The notes under the pieces are model-generated. The model saw only the letters and a list, made by a program, of their open reading frames with translations. It was not told the origin of the DNA and searched no databases. The position numbers and the translations under genes are program-made. From PSRI01 sp041484195 (lineage in GTDB: Bacteria; Bacteroidota; Bacteroidia; Chitinophagales; Chitinophagaceae), in the NCBI GenBank assembly GCA_041484195.1, contig JBGPHC010000016.1, positions 24,300-88,299 on the forward strand: a stretch of 64,000 bases of DNA. The letters run 5' to 3'. Shown here piece after piece: positions 18,248 to 28,290 of the stretch (positions within the stretch are counted from its first letter, which is position 1; each line of letters begins with the position of its first letter).

Positions 18248-21200
18248 ATGAAGAAATTTATTTTGTTCTTCCTTATTTGTATTGCTGCCTTGGGCCTGAA
18301 TGCCCAGGTAGATGCCGGACTTTTCAGATACCCGGATGTTTCTCAAACACAGATCGTATTCACCTATGCCAATGATTTGTGGATAATACCGAAGGGAGGC
18401 GGCACCGCAATCAAGTTGAGTTCCCCTCCTGGCGTGGAAATTTTTCCCAAATTTTCACCCGACGGAAATACGATTGCATTTTCGGGGAATTACGATGGTA
18501 ACCTGGATGTATATGCGATGCCCGTTTCCGGGGGCGTTCCGCTGAGACTTACCGAACATGGCTTCGCTGACAGGGTGGTCGATTGGCAGCCGGATGGCAA
18601 GCGCATTCTGTTTGCTACTTCCCGCGAAAGTGGCAAGGCCAGGTTCGACCAATTTTTTACCGTCGCATCCACCGGCGGTCCCGATGAAAAACTGCCCCTG
18701 GCTTATGCAGAATTCGGATCCTATTCCCCTGACGGTAAACAAATGGCACTCACTTTCCGCACGCAGGTATTCCGCAACTGGAAGCGCTATCGCGGCGGCT
18801 GGAATGCCGACATACATATCTTTAATTTTACTACACTCGCTTCTGAAAATATTTCTGCAAACAGCGACGCGGCAGATGAACTCCCCATGTGGCATGACCA
18901 TTTCATTTATTTTCTGTCTGACCGCGGCCCTGAAGTGCGTATGAACCTCTGGAGATATGACCTCAATGGAAAATCATTTGAACAGCTTACACATTTTAAG
19001 GATTATGACATCCATTTCCCATCCATCGGGCCCGAAGACATCGTATTTGAGCAGGGTGGTAAACTATGGCTGTTTCAGTTATCCTCCCAACGGGCTAAAG
19101 AAGTGCCCGTGAAAATCATAACCGACGACTTAGCGTTAAAGCCGAAAACAGAATCGGCAGAAAAATATGTTCAGCATGCATCCATCAGTCCCGATGGAAA
19201 CCGGGTGCTGGTAGAAGCCCGCGGAGAAATCTTTTCATTGCCCGCGGAAAATGGCTTTGTAAAAAATCTTACCCGCAGCAGCGGCACCGCAGAACGCAAC
19301 CCTACGTGGTCACCCGACGGAAAGAGTTTCGCCTATTGGAGTGATCAATCGGGAGAGTATGAGCTCTGGCTCGCGGAAAACGGAAAAGAGGGACCGGGCA
19401 TAAAAATCACCAGCTATGGACCCGGATTCAGGTATAACCTGTTCTGGTCGCCCGATAGCCGAAAAATCGCCTTCATTGACAAAGCCATGAAAATAAAAAT
19501 CTATGACCTGGACAACAAGCAGACTATAGATGTTGACAAGGGCCTGCGAATGACTCATGGCTCCCTTGAAAATTTCAGTTGTAACTGGTCTTCTGACAGC
19601 CGTTGGCTGACTTACAGCCGCGACCTGCCCAATTATTACAGCGCTGCATTTCTCTATGATTTTCAGCACCGGAAATTAACCCAGGCCACCAGCGGATTTT
19701 ACAATTGTTCCAATCCCGTTTTTGATTCTGAAGGAAAATATTTGTTCCTGTTTACCAATCAAGGATTCCGGCCCCTGTACAGCGATATTGACAATACTTT
19801 TGCATATGCCAATTCCACCAAGATCGCGGCTATCAGCCTGAAACAAAATACGGCTTCCATACTGTATCCGAAGAATGACAAGGTGGAAATGAAAAAAGTC
19901 GAAGACAGTGCTACCACCGCGACCAAGAAAGATGATAAGAAGAATGCAAAGACTGAAGAACCAAAGAAAGCGGAAAAGCCAGCAGTGGAAATTGATCTAG
20001 ATGGACTTGAAGCCAGAATGGTACTCCTGCCACTGTCGGCTGGAAACTATGGCAATATTGGTGCCGTGAAAGGGAAAATCCTGTATATAAAATCCCCCAA
20101 TACAGGTGCGGAACAGGGGAAGCCCGGCTTAAAATATTTCGATATTGATAAGAGAGAAGAAAAAACCATACTGGATAATGCTGAATCTTTCCAGATATCT
20201 GCCAATGGAAGCAAGTTATTGGTACAACGAGGAGATGAACTTGCAGTCCTGAACCCTGCTGAAAATCAAAAATTCGAAAAGCCACTGAGGCTTTCAGAAA
20301 TGCAAATGCTGGTGGATCCTGTAAAAGAATGGAAGCAAATATTCACGGATGTGTGGAGACTGGAGCGGGACTATTTTTATGATTCCAATATGCACGGTGT
20401 CGATTGGAACCTGGTAAAAGAAAGGTACTCCGCCATGCTGAATGGTGCCAAAACCCGGGAAGAGGTGAATTTTATATTGGGTGAAATGTTGGGTGAATTG
20501 AATGCTTCCCATACTTATAAAGGCGGTGGTGATGAGGAGCAAACCCGGAATGAGCCGGTGGGGTACCTGGGAATTGACTGGGAAGCAGAAGGACCTTATT
20601 ATAAGATCAGGAGAATCGTGAGGCCGGCGCCCTGGGATGCTGAGGCCAGGTCTCCGCTAGACAAGCCTGGTGTGGATATCAAAGAAGGCAATTATATACT
20701 AGCTGTAAATGGTGTTCCCATAACCACCGCCCAGGAACCTTACGCGTATTTCCAGGGATTGGCTAATAAGACCATCGAGCTCACTTATAATGGCTCCCCT
20801 TCCTGGACCGGGGCCAAAACCGCCGTGGTTGAAGCGATGAGTAATGAATATCGTTTACGACATCTCGAATGGATTAACAATAACCGCAAGAGAGTGGAAG
20901 AAGCCACCAACGGTGCAGTGGGCTACATTTATGTACCCAGCACCGGTGTTGACGGCCAGAATGAATTGGAAAGACAGTTCGCTGGCCAGTGGGATAAGCA
21001 GGCTTTGGTGATTGACGAACGATTCAATGACGGAGGGCAGATCCCCGACCGCTTCATAGAAATTTTGAACCGCACCCCGCTTGCGTTCTGGGCCGTCAGA
21101 GACGGACTCACCTGGCCTTGGCCACCTTTCGCGAATTTCGGACCCAAAGTAATGCTGATCAATGGTTGGAGCGGATCGGGTGGCGATGCATTCCCGGACT

Positions 21201-21514
21201 ATTTCCGCAAAAAAGGACTGGGTCCATTGATCGGAGCCCGTACCTGGGGAGGATTGATAGGTATCAGCGGGGCGCCTACGCTGATTGACAATGGGGGGAT
21301 TACGGTACCAACATTCCGCATGTACAATCCCGATGGAACCTGGTTCAAGGAAGGACACGGTGTAGATCCCGATATCCAGGTAGACGAAGATCTAACGGCA
21401 ATGGCTAAAGGAACAGACTCACAATTGGAAAGAGCCATCGTTGAAATAAAGAACCTGATCAGGCAAAAGGGCTTTATACAGCCAAACAGGCCGCCTGCTG
21501 AAAAGCGCAATTAA
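18248..21514 (+). CDS. Tricorn-protease-like S41 peptidase
   Basis: A 1088-residue exported peptidase with a signal peptide of about 20 residues. The N-terminal 600 residues contain WD40/TolB-like propeller repeats, seen as recurring SPDG and SPDSR motifs (PKFSPDGNTIAFSG, SYSPDGKQMAL, TWSPDGKSFAYWS). A charged Lys/Glu/Ala linker at about 548-582 follows. The C-terminal half has the helical C1 domain (QIFTDVWRLERDYFYD), a PDZ-like domain (IKEGNYILAVNGVPI) and the C2 catalytic domain. The nucleophile is predicted at S977 in NGWSGSGGDAFPDYF, followed by the family signature IGARTWGGLIGI. Tricorn-type enzymes degrade oligopeptides; outside the cytoplasm this one probably processes imported or waste peptides. 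Confidence 0.93.
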   Translation: MKKFILFFLICIAALGLNAQVDAGLFRYPDVSQTQIVFTYANDLWIIPKGGGTAIKLSSPPGVEIFPKFSPDGNTIAFSGNYDGNLDVYAMPVSGGVPLRLTEHGFADRVVDWQPDGKRILFATSRESGKARFDQFFTVASTGGPDEKLPLAYAEFGSYSPDGKQMALTFRTQVFRNWKRYRGGWNADIHIFNFTTLASENISANSDAADELPMWHDHFIYFLSDRGPEVRMNLWRYDLNGKSFEQLTHFKDYDIHFPSIGPEDIVFEQGGKLWLFQLSSQRAKEVPVKIITDDLALKPKTESAEKYVQHASISPDGNRVLVEARGEIFSLPAENGFVKNLTRSSGTAERNPTWSPDGKSFAYWSDQSGEYELWLAENGKEGPGIKITSYGPGFRYNLFWSPDSRKIAFIDKAMKIKIYDLDNKQTIDVDKGLRMTHGSLENFSCNWSSDSRWLTYSRDLPNYYSAAFLYDFQHRKLTQATSGFYNCSNPVFDSEGKYLFLFTNQGFRPLYSDIDNTFAYANSTKIAAISLKQNTASILYPKNDKVEMKKVEDSATTATKKDDKKNAKTEEPKKAEKPAVEIDLDGLEARMVLLPLSAGNYGNIGAVKGKILYIKSPNTGAEQGKPGLKYFDIDKREEKTILDNAESFQISANGSKLLVQRGDELAVLNPAENQKFEKPLRLSEMQMLVDPVKEWKQIFTDVWRLERDYFYDSNMHGVDWNLVKERYSAMLNGAKTREEVNFILGEMLGELNASHTYKGGGDEEQTRNEPVGYLGIDWEAEGPYYKIRRIVRPAPWDAEARSPLDKPGVDIKEGNYILAVNGVPITTAQEPYAYFQGLANKTIELTYNGSPSWTGAKTAVVEAMSNEYRLRHLEWINNNRKRVEEATNGAVGYIYVPSTGVDGQNELERQFAGQWDKQALVIDERFNDGGQIPDRFIEILNRTPLAFWAVRDGLTWPWPPFANFGPKVMLINGWSGSGGDAFPDYFRKKGLGPLIGARTWGGLIGISGAPTLIDNGGITVPTFRMYNPDGTWFKEGHGVDPDIQVDEDLTAMAKGTDSQLERAIVEIKNLIRQKGFIQPNRPPAEKRN

Positions 21515-21555
21515 ACAACAGCGATTCATGATTCCTAACAATGAGTAATAAATGC

Positions 21556-21600
21556 GATCGGGGAGTTTCTGCAAATGCAAAGACTCCCCGATCTTTTTTT
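21556..21600 (+). terminator. Intrinsic terminator after the tricorn-like gene
   Basis: An 11-base perfect stem, GATCGGGGAGT (21556-21566) with ACTCCCCGATC (21583-21593), is followed by seven T residues. It lies 42 bases past the stop codon. Confidence 0.9.
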
Positions 21601-21643
21601 GATAACAATTGAATTGGCTGGTAGAATAAATGCAATTCTCCAT

Positions 21644-23200
21644 TCAATCCAATCCGTCAAAGATCCATTTCCCGGGAGCCGGCATTGGCTTGCGTGGAAT
21701 CTTTTGGTCACGCATGGCGGTATTGTACACAAATGCTGCAATGATCACGGCCGCCTGCTTGAGATCGTCTATTTGCAAATGATCATAAGTATCCATATTG
21801 CTGTGGTGGGTCCTGGTTTCATATTCAAGTGGATCCTGGATAAATTGAAATCCGGGAATACCCACTTCATCAAATGCCTGGTGATCCGTTGATCCTGTAT
21901 TCTTCGTTGTGACTGTGGAAGCACCCAGGTCGGCAAATGGTGCCAGCCAGCTCTTGAATATAGGGACCACTTCCTGGTTGTTTTGGGTGAATATGCCCCT
22001 TATCTTGCCTGAGCCGTTATCGAGGTTATAATAAGCAGACACTTTATTGTAATCAGGCTTCAGTTGCATGGTATTTACATCTGCAAAATGATTGCGGACA
22101 TAATTATAGGAACCATAAAGTCCCTGCTCCTCCCCATCCCACAATGTAATCCGGATAGTCCTTTTGGGCTCCACACCCAGGCTCCTGAGGATGCGCATCA
22201 CTTCCATCATTACGATGCAACCTGCTCCATTGTCTGTGGCCCCTGTGCCGCTATGCCAGCTATCAAGGTGACCACCGATGATGACCAATTCAGATTTCAA
22301 TTGAGGATCTACCCCCGGAATTTCCGCCACTACGTTATGGCCCTGCAAATCGTTGTTTAAGAATCCTGCTTTCACTTCTAATTCCAATTGTACCCTGGTG
22401 CCGTCTTCCGCCAGCCTCCGCAATTTCAAAAAGTCCTCAGTCGAAATCACCAACTGTGGCTTCCCCGGGGTTTCCTCCTTCTTGTATGCGCTTGTACCAT
22501 CTACGAAGATAGTCCCGTCCCTGCCTTCTCCGTTTTCGATCAGTACGGCCGCTGGCCCCTGCTGCATCAAATAGGCTTTAACATTCTTACGCTTGCGTAT
22601 AAACGGGATATAAAAATCCACCATCTTCCTGGTGATCCAATATGTATCTCCCATTCGTACCAACTGGCTATCGGCGTACCTGGTAGCATAGGCATTGAAA
22701 GCCGATCTCAATTTCACGGCTCCATCTGACAAAAGCACGATTGCATTTTTTATTTCGGCTGCGTGTTTCGTAATGGTAGCCGAATCCAGCTTGTCGATTA
22801 GCACCACCGGGGCCCTGATCAATCCTTTCGTTCCAGATGTCCACGCCACAGGATAGACGATGATTGGCTGGTAATAAGGCGCTGTCATGGCTGCATAACT
22901 CTTTTGCAATTCCCAGCCCCTCCCGAATTCCCCCCAGGCCTCCATTTGAGCATTGGCAAGTCCCCAACTCTTCATGGTGGTAACTGCCCAATTCGCCGCT
23001 CTCTTAAATCCTGGGGAATTGGTCAGCCTCGGTCCTGCCACATCCGTCAATTGATGTGCGATCATCGGTATCTGGGAACGGGTCATCCCTTCCTCCCTGA
23101 TCCTGGCCATCATGGCACTGTCAACTGAATTCTCCTGAGCCAGGAGCAGGGTGGGAATCAAAAAATAAAAAGTGAAAATGAAATAAGTCAACCGTTTCAT
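21644..23200 (-). CDS. M28 family zinc aminopeptidase/carboxypeptidase
   Basis: A 518-residue exported metallopeptidase with an N-terminal signal (cleavage expected after LLLAQ). A PA-domain-like insertion is suggested around residues 115-250. The M28 catalytic core shows the zinc ligand His and bridging Asp in IIGGHLDSWHSGTGATDNGA, the catalytic Glu pair in TLWDGEEQGLYGSYNYV and a C-terminal His in TGSTDHQAFDEVG. This is the plasma glutamate carboxypeptidase-like branch. It probably releases amino acids from peptides in the periplasm. It converges on the tricorn-like gene; the two may serve the same peptide-degradation role. Confidence 0.92.
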   Translation of the reverse strand: MKRLTYFIFTFYFLIPTLLLAQENSVDSAMMARIREEGMTRSQIPMIAHQLTDVAGPRLTNSPGFKRAANWAVTTMKSWGLANAQMEAWGEFGRGWELQKSYAAMTAPYYQPIIVYPVAWTSGTKGLIRAPVVLIDKLDSATITKHAAEIKNAIVLLSDGAVKLRSAFNAYATRYADSQLVRMGDTYWITRKMVDFYIPFIRKRKNVKAYLMQQGPAAVLIENGEGRDGTIFVDGTSAYKKEETPGKPQLVISTEDFLKLRRLAEDGTRVQLELEVKAGFLNNDLQGHNVVAEIPGVDPQLKSELVIIGGHLDSWHSGTGATDNGAGCIVMMEVMRILRSLGVEPKRTIRITLWDGEEQGLYGSYNYVRNHFADVNTMQLKPDYNKVSAYYNLDNGSGKIRGIFTQNNQEVVPIFKSWLAPFADLGASTVTTKNTGSTDHQAFDEVGIPGFQFIQDPLEYETRTHHSNMDTYDHLQIDDLKQAAVIIAAFVYNTAMRDQKIPRKPMPAPGKWIFDGLD

Positions 23201-23783
23201 ATAAATCTGGTTTTAGTAATTGGAATGGACATTGATTGATGAAGGAATGTACGAAAATTTACGAATTGTTTCAGAAATCCGGCTCATTTCCCATACGCAA
23301 TTGCACCTGATTTTCATAGAGGCAAATAAATCATCCGGGAAGTAAACAGAATTATGAATGATTAGCCATTAAGACTTATCGATGACCCTAAATTTTTTAA
23401 CGCAAATTCGCGAATGGTGTCTCCAATCTTTGACTACTTAAGAATTTCTTAATACACACTCGGATATGACTTGGAGATCATATTCAATTTCCGCTGAAAC
23501 GCAATACCATGCTGCCTTTTAACTTTTCATTTGCCTGTTTAAGATACTGAAATCGACCTGATTTTGATTTTATTTCGGACGTGAACCCTATTAAATTTGT
23601 GGGGTAAAGCGAAAACGCGACATGCATGATCAGTAGCTTTACGTATCGGCCTAAAGAGTTTCCTTCAACGCTATTGCCCCACTCCCTTCATTGATTGTAA
23701 TTATTGTCTTCATCGCTTGCAGCCATATCAAGATTTTTTAATTAAGCGACAATTTATTTATTAACCAAAAAAATTCACGTTTT
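23201..23783. other. Intergenic region, 583 bases
   Basis: Divergent region between the M28 peptidase and a small secreted protein. A perfect -7-like TAAATTTG is at 23592-23599, but the nearest upstream TTG is 25 bases away, longer than the usual spacing. No conserved small gene, tRNA or obvious structured RNA was seen. Confidence 0.5.
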
Positions 23784-24182
23784 ATGAAAAGAGTAATTAG
23801 TAATTACAAGATCATGACATTGGCCCTGGCTGCATTCTTAACTATTGGACTGAGCCAGTCAGGATTCGCGGGAACCGGTGGAAATTCTGAATTAGTATAT
23901 GCTGGCAGCAGCGGCAACCAGCCTATATTCATTCTGAACCTGCACAACTCCACGTCAGCGGATTATGTTGTAACCATCAGGGATGCTTCGAACCAGGTAC
24001 TTCTCACTGATAAATTATCCGGTGCAAATATTTCAAGAAAATACAGGCTGGAAACTGATGATGCTGAATTGATTGGAGGCACCACTTTCGAAGTAACAAA
24101 CAGGAATACCAACGAAACAACCGTGTACAAAATCAGCAAGACTACTACGATTATTCAGGACGTGGTGGTTGCTAAATTGTAA
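23784..24182 (+). CDS. Small secreted protein, function unknown
   Basis: A 132-residue exported protein with a clear signal peptide (residues 1-29, ending in SQSGFAG). The mature part is a compact all-beta domain of about 100 residues with strands such as PIFILNLHNSTSADYVVTIR and TTFEVTNRNTNETTVYKIS. It contains no cysteine. I do not recognise a named family; similar short beta proteins with MKR-type signal peptides are common in Chitinophagaceae. It is flanked by a long leader and a strong terminator, so it is an independent and probably well-expressed unit. Confidence 0.65.
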   Translation: MKRVISNYKIMTLALAAFLTIGLSQSGFAGTGGNSELVYAGSSGNQPIFILNLHNSTSADYVVTIRDASNQVLLTDKLSGANISRKYRLETDDAELIGGTTFEVTNRNTNETTVYKISKTTTIIQDVVVAKL

Positions 24183-24212
24183 TCACAGCTCACGGCGCTT
24201 CCTACAAAGAAT

Positions 24213-24246
24213 AAAGATCCTTCCTGTCCGCGCAGGAAGGATCTTT
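24213..24246. terminator. Perfect 14-base hairpin after the small secreted protein
   Basis: AAAGATCCTTCCTG (24213-24226) pairs perfectly with CAGGAAGGATCTTT (24233-24246) around a six-base loop. It lies 30 bases after the stop at 24182. The A-start and T-end allow it to act in both directions. Confidence 0.8.
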
Positions 24247-24320
24247 ATGCATTTGAAATATTTCATACTAATTCAGTGGAAAACTAAGCATTGCATTATT
24301 TAGCCTAAATAGTAAGTGCC

Positions 24321-24351
24321 AAAAAAAGACCTCCCCGGTGCCGGGAAGGTC
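24321..24351 (-). terminator. Intrinsic terminator after clpB
   Basis: A G/C-rich inverted repeat (GACCT...CCGG with CCGGG...AGGTC) is followed, on the minus strand, by seven T residues. It lies 27 bases beyond the clpB stop codon. Confidence 0.88.
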
Positions 24352-24377
24352 AAATTATCTTGGCTTATTTTATCCTA

Positions 24378-27038
24378 TCATTTCCCGGCTGATTTTGCCA
24401 GTTTTTTTTCACCCCTTTCAGGTATGTGATTGCCAGAATGATTTTCATTCCTGAAAACAACTACACCGTCAAAAACATCCACCAGTACCGGATTGGATTT
24501 ATCAATATCCCCCGCCAGGATCCTTTTACTCAATTGGTTCACGATTTCTTTCTGGATCAGTCTCTTCAGGGGTCTTGCACCAAATTGAGGGTCGTATCCA
24601 TTTTCTGCCAGGTAGTCCAGCGCATAGTCAGTGAACTCGAGGCTGATTCCATTCGAAGCAACTAAATTCTTCAATTGATTCAATTGAATATTGATAATGG
24701 CTTTGATCTCTTTCTTCATGAGCGGGCGGAACATGATAATTTCATCTACCCGATTCAGGAATTCGGGACGGATCGTTTGTCTCAGCAGGTTCATCACTTC
24801 CAGCCGGGTGTGCTCAACCACTTCGTCAATATTTTTTTCATTCACCTTTTCAAAATTCTCCTGGATGATATGACTTCCGAGGTTACTGGTCATGATGATG
24901 ATGGTGTTCTTAAAGTTAACCACCCTGCCCTTATTATCTGTCAACCTTCCGTCATCCAAAACCTGCAATAACACGTTGAACACGTCTGGGTGCGCTTTTT
25001 CAATTTCATCCAGCAACACTACGCTATAGGGCTTACGCCTCACGGCTTCAGTTAACTGCCCGCCTTCTTCATATCCCACGTATCCGGGAGGTGCTCCCAC
25101 CAAACGACTCACGCTATGCTTTTCCTGGTACTCACTCATATCAATACGCGTCATCATGTTCTCATCGTCGAACAAATAATCGGCCAGTGCTTTCGCCAGT
25201 TCAGTCTTACCCACTCCTGTAGTTCCGAGGAATATGAATGAGCCGATGGGCTTGCGTGCATCGTGCAGGCCTGCCCGGCTTCTCCTGATGGCATCCGCAA
25301 CCGCGGTGATCGCTTCTTCCTGTCCTACAACGCGCTTGTGTAATTCATCTTCAAGATTCAAAAGTCTTTCCCTTTCGGACTGCAACATCTTACTAACCGG
25401 GATACCCGTGGCCTTGGCAACCGCTTCTGCGATATCTTCCGCATCCACTTCTTCTTTCAGCAGCCTCTTTTCAGGGGCTACTTCATTCAATTCCGCGGTC
25501 AGGACTTCTATCTTTTTTTCTTCTTCCTTGATTTTTCCATATCGGATTTCAGCCACTTTTCCATAATCTCCATTGCGTTCCGCTCTCTCGGCCTCGAGCT
25601 TAAATGATTCAATATTCGCCTTGGCACCCTGTATCTTCTCCACCAGTTCTTTTTCCTGCTGCCATTTCGCCTTGAGCGTGTCTCTTTCCACATTCAACAG
25701 GGAAATCTCTTTGGCCAGTTCTTTGAGTTTGGTTTCTTCTTTTTCTCTTTTAATGGCTTCTCTTTCTATTTCCAATTGGCGGATCTGCCTTTCCAGCTTG
25801 TCAAGTTCTTCGGGCATTGAATTCATTTCGAGCCTGAGCTTGGCCGCGCTTTCATCGATCAGATCGATTGCCTTGTCAGGCAGGAACCTGTCGGTTATAT
25901 AGCGGTGAGACAATTCCACGGCGGCAATGATCGCTTCATCTTTAATGCGTACATGATGATGCGTTTCGTACCGGTCTTTAATGCCTCTTAATATAGAAAT
26001 GGCATCTTCAACTGAAGGTTCATTAATCATGACTTTCTGGAACCTTCTTTCCAATGCCTTGTCTTTTTCAAAATACTTCTGGTATTCATTCAATGTAGTG
26101 GCTCCAATGGCCCTGAGTTCGCCCCTGGCCAATGCGGGCTTCAAAATGTTGGCCGCATCCATGGCTCCTTCTCCTCCACCGGCTCCCACCAATGTGTGAA
26201 TTTCATCAATAAACAGGATGATCTCACCATCGCTTCCTGCCACCTCCTTTATCACGCTCTTCAATCTCTCTTCGAATTCACCCTTGTACTTGGCACCAGC
26301 GATCAATTGTCCCATATCCAGGGCATAAATGATCTTGCTTTTCAGATTCTCCGGTACATCACCGTTGACGATGCGGATTGCCAGGCCTTCCGCAATAGCG
26401 GTTTTACCCACACCCGGTTCACCTACCAAAATGGGATTGTTCTTATTTCTTCTTGAAAGGATATGCAGGGTTCTGCGGATTTCTTCGTCTCTCCCAATCA
26501 CAGGATCGAGCTTACCCTCTCGCGCCATTTCATTCAGATTCTTTGCATATTTGTTCAATGCGTTGAATTGCGTCTCCTGAGTCTGTGAAGAAATAGTGGA
26601 ACCTTTCCGAAGGTCTTTGATGGCGGCCACGAGGCCCTTTTCCGTGAGACCGGCATCTTTCAGAATCTTGGCAGTATTATCATTGCCCTGCAAGAGCGCG
26701 AGCAATAAATGTTCAACACTTACAAATTCATCGCCAAATTTTTTGAGATCGGAGCCGGCCCTCAGCATCACATTATTGACCTCCCGGCTGATCACCTGAG
26801 CAGGCTCACCGGTTTCTGTTTTTGGCAATTTGCTGATGCTTTCATCGAGTTTCCCCTCCACAAAATTCACATTCACATTATTTTTCTTCAGCAGGAATTC
26901 TATGGGTGAGTCCTCGTCAGACAATAATGATTTGAGAATGTGTTCAGTCTCAATATTCGCATTTTTATTATTGAAAGCGATCTGCTGCGAATGAGCTACG
27001 GCTTCCTGAGCCTTGATGGTAAAATTATTTAGGTTCAT
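24378..27038 (-). CDS. clpB: ATP-dependent disaggregase chaperone ClpB
   Basis: An 886-residue Hsp100 protein that, with DnaK, pulls polypeptides out of aggregates in the cytoplasm. The Clp N-domain covers residues 1-145. AAA-1 has Walker A GEPGVGKT (206-213) and Walker B ILFIDEIHTLVGAG. The coiled-coil middle domain, unique to ClpB, is visible at about 400-530 (ELDKLERQIRQLEIEREAIK). AAA-2 has Walker A GTTGVGKTELAKALA and Walker B VVLLDEIEKAHPDV. No ClpP-binding loop is apparent. No CIRCE-type or sigma32-like site could be identified in the short upstream region. Confidence 0.97.
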   Translation of the reverse strand: MNLNNFTIKAQEAVAHSQQIAFNNKNANIETEHILKSLLSDEDSPIEFLLKKNNVNVNFVEGKLDESISKLPKTETGEPAQVISREVNNVMLRAGSDLKKFGDEFVSVEHLLLALLQGNDNTAKILKDAGLTEKGLVAAIKDLRKGSTISSQTQETQFNALNKYAKNLNEMAREGKLDPVIGRDEEIRRTLHILSRRNKNNPILVGEPGVGKTAIAEGLAIRIVNGDVPENLKSKIIYALDMGQLIAGAKYKGEFEERLKSVIKEVAGSDGEIILFIDEIHTLVGAGGGEGAMDAANILKPALARGELRAIGATTLNEYQKYFEKDKALERRFQKVMINEPSVEDAISILRGIKDRYETHHHVRIKDEAIIAAVELSHRYITDRFLPDKAIDLIDESAAKLRLEMNSMPEELDKLERQIRQLEIEREAIKREKEETKLKELAKEISLLNVERDTLKAKWQQEKELVEKIQGAKANIESFKLEAERAERNGDYGKVAEIRYGKIKEEEKKIEVLTAELNEVAPEKRLLKEEVDAEDIAEAVAKATGIPVSKMLQSERERLLNLEDELHKRVVGQEEAITAVADAIRRSRAGLHDARKPIGSFIFLGTTGVGKTELAKALADYLFDDENMMTRIDMSEYQEKHSVSRLVGAPPGYVGYEEGGQLTEAVRRKPYSVVLLDEIEKAHPDVFNVLLQVLDDGRLTDNKGRVVNFKNTIIIMTSNLGSHIIQENFEKVNEKNIDEVVEHTRLEVMNLLRQTIRPEFLNRVDEIIMFRPLMKKEIKAIINIQLNQLKNLVASNGISLEFTDYALDYLAENGYDPQFGARPLKRLIQKEIVNQLSKRILAGDIDKSNPVLVDVFDGVVVFRNENHSGNHIPERGEKKLAKSAGK

Positions 27039-27194
27039 ATTGTTTTATTAGTTGGTTATCTTGAACACAGTATACAAACTGATTAAATACGGGATAGGTA
27101 TCGTCCGAAAAGACGGATTTTCCCCGGTTCCCGAATTTCAAATAACTTTAGAGTCATATCGCAAACAACAATCCAATTATTTATCCAGGAAATT

Positions 27195-28250
27195 ATGACA
27201 TATAAAGTTAGACTAATCTGCCTCAAATGCAGTCCTATTTTGATTTTCCTGCTATTATTTCAGTCTGCATTCAGCCAATATGATTTCGGCAAGGTTGACC
27301 AGATTCTTCAGCAAAACCAGAAGGCCCTGGGTAAGGAAATCGTGGCCCTGGTATGGAAAGATGGGAAACTGATATACCAAAAGGAATTGGGCGATTTCAA
27401 CGCCAAAACACCTGCTCCGATAGCGAGCTGCAGTAAATGGCTCACGGCGGCCCTCGTCATGACTTTTGTGGATGAAGGAAAAATTTCCCTGGACGACAAA
27501 GTGACCAAATACCTCCCCATCTTTGGCAAATACATGAAAGGGTATATTACCATCAGGAACTGTCTTTCACATACCACAGGCGTGCAGGCTGAGTCGGGTT
27601 CCCTGATGAGAATAGTAAGCAGGAAAAAATTTGAAACCCTCGAAGAAGAAGTAAACTATTTCGCCACAAAAAGAGAAATAACAAGCAATCCAGGAACGGA
27701 ATTTTTTTATAGTAATGTAGGGATGGATATCGCGGGGCGGGTATTGGAGGTAGTGAGTAAGAAAACTTTTGACCGGCTGATTCTGGAAAGGATTTTCAGA
27801 CCATTGAAAATGAAGAACAGCAGTTTTTCGGTTTATGACAATTCTGCGGTGAATCCGTCCGGTGGCGCGCAAAGTTCCGCCAATGATTATCTTAATTTCC
27901 TGATCATGATATTGAATAAGGGAATGTTCAATGGGAAACGAATTCTCAGTGAAAAAGCCATAGCGGAAATGGAAAAAGCCCAGTTTCCCGAACTTCCCGT
28001 GAAAAATACGCCCAAAGTGGCCGAAGGCTACCACTACGGTCTGGGCGAATGGATTTTGGAATCTGATTCAAAAGGCAATAGCACGGTCCTATCCAGCCCG
28101 GGACTGTTTGGTACCTGGCCCTATGTGGATCTCTGCCGGGATTATGCTGCCATTTTTTTTGTAAAGAGTTTATTGAACGAGGAAAAAAAAGAACTTTACC
28201 TCCAATTCAAGGAATTAATTGACGGCCAGATTCCCAAAAAATGTGAATGA
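27195..28250 (+). CDS. Serine beta-lactamase-like hydrolase, exported
   Basis: A 351-residue protein of the class C beta-lactamase/esterase/D-alanyl peptidase superfamily. A signal peptide covers about 1-27. The catalytic S-x-x-K is seen as IASCSKWLTAAL (S78 and K81), the second motif Y-x-N as FFYSNVGMD (Y172, N174), and a probable third H-x-G motif as YHYGLGEW. These are the standard three motifs of the superfamily. Real substrate may be an ester, a D-amino-acid peptide or a beta-lactam; nothing in the context favours resistance. A possible -7 element TAACTTTA lies at about 27140. Confidence 0.87.
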   Translation: MTYKVRLICLKCSPILIFLLLFQSAFSQYDFGKVDQILQQNQKALGKEIVALVWKDGKLIYQKELGDFNAKTPAPIASCSKWLTAALVMTFVDEGKISLDDKVTKYLPIFGKYMKGYITIRNCLSHTTGVQAESGSLMRIVSRKKFETLEEEVNYFATKREITSNPGTEFFYSNVGMDIAGRVLEVVSKKTFDRLILERIFRPLKMKNSSFSVYDNSAVNPSGGAQSSANDYLNFLIMILNKGMFNGKRILSEKAIAEMEKAQFPELPVKNTPKVAEGYHYGLGEWILESDSKGNSTVLSSPGLFGTWPYVDLCRDYAAIFFVKSLLNEEKKELYLQFKELIDGQIPKKCE

Positions 28251-28290
28251 ATATCCTGATGATAGTTCAGGGTGATTTCTTTAGCTTTCA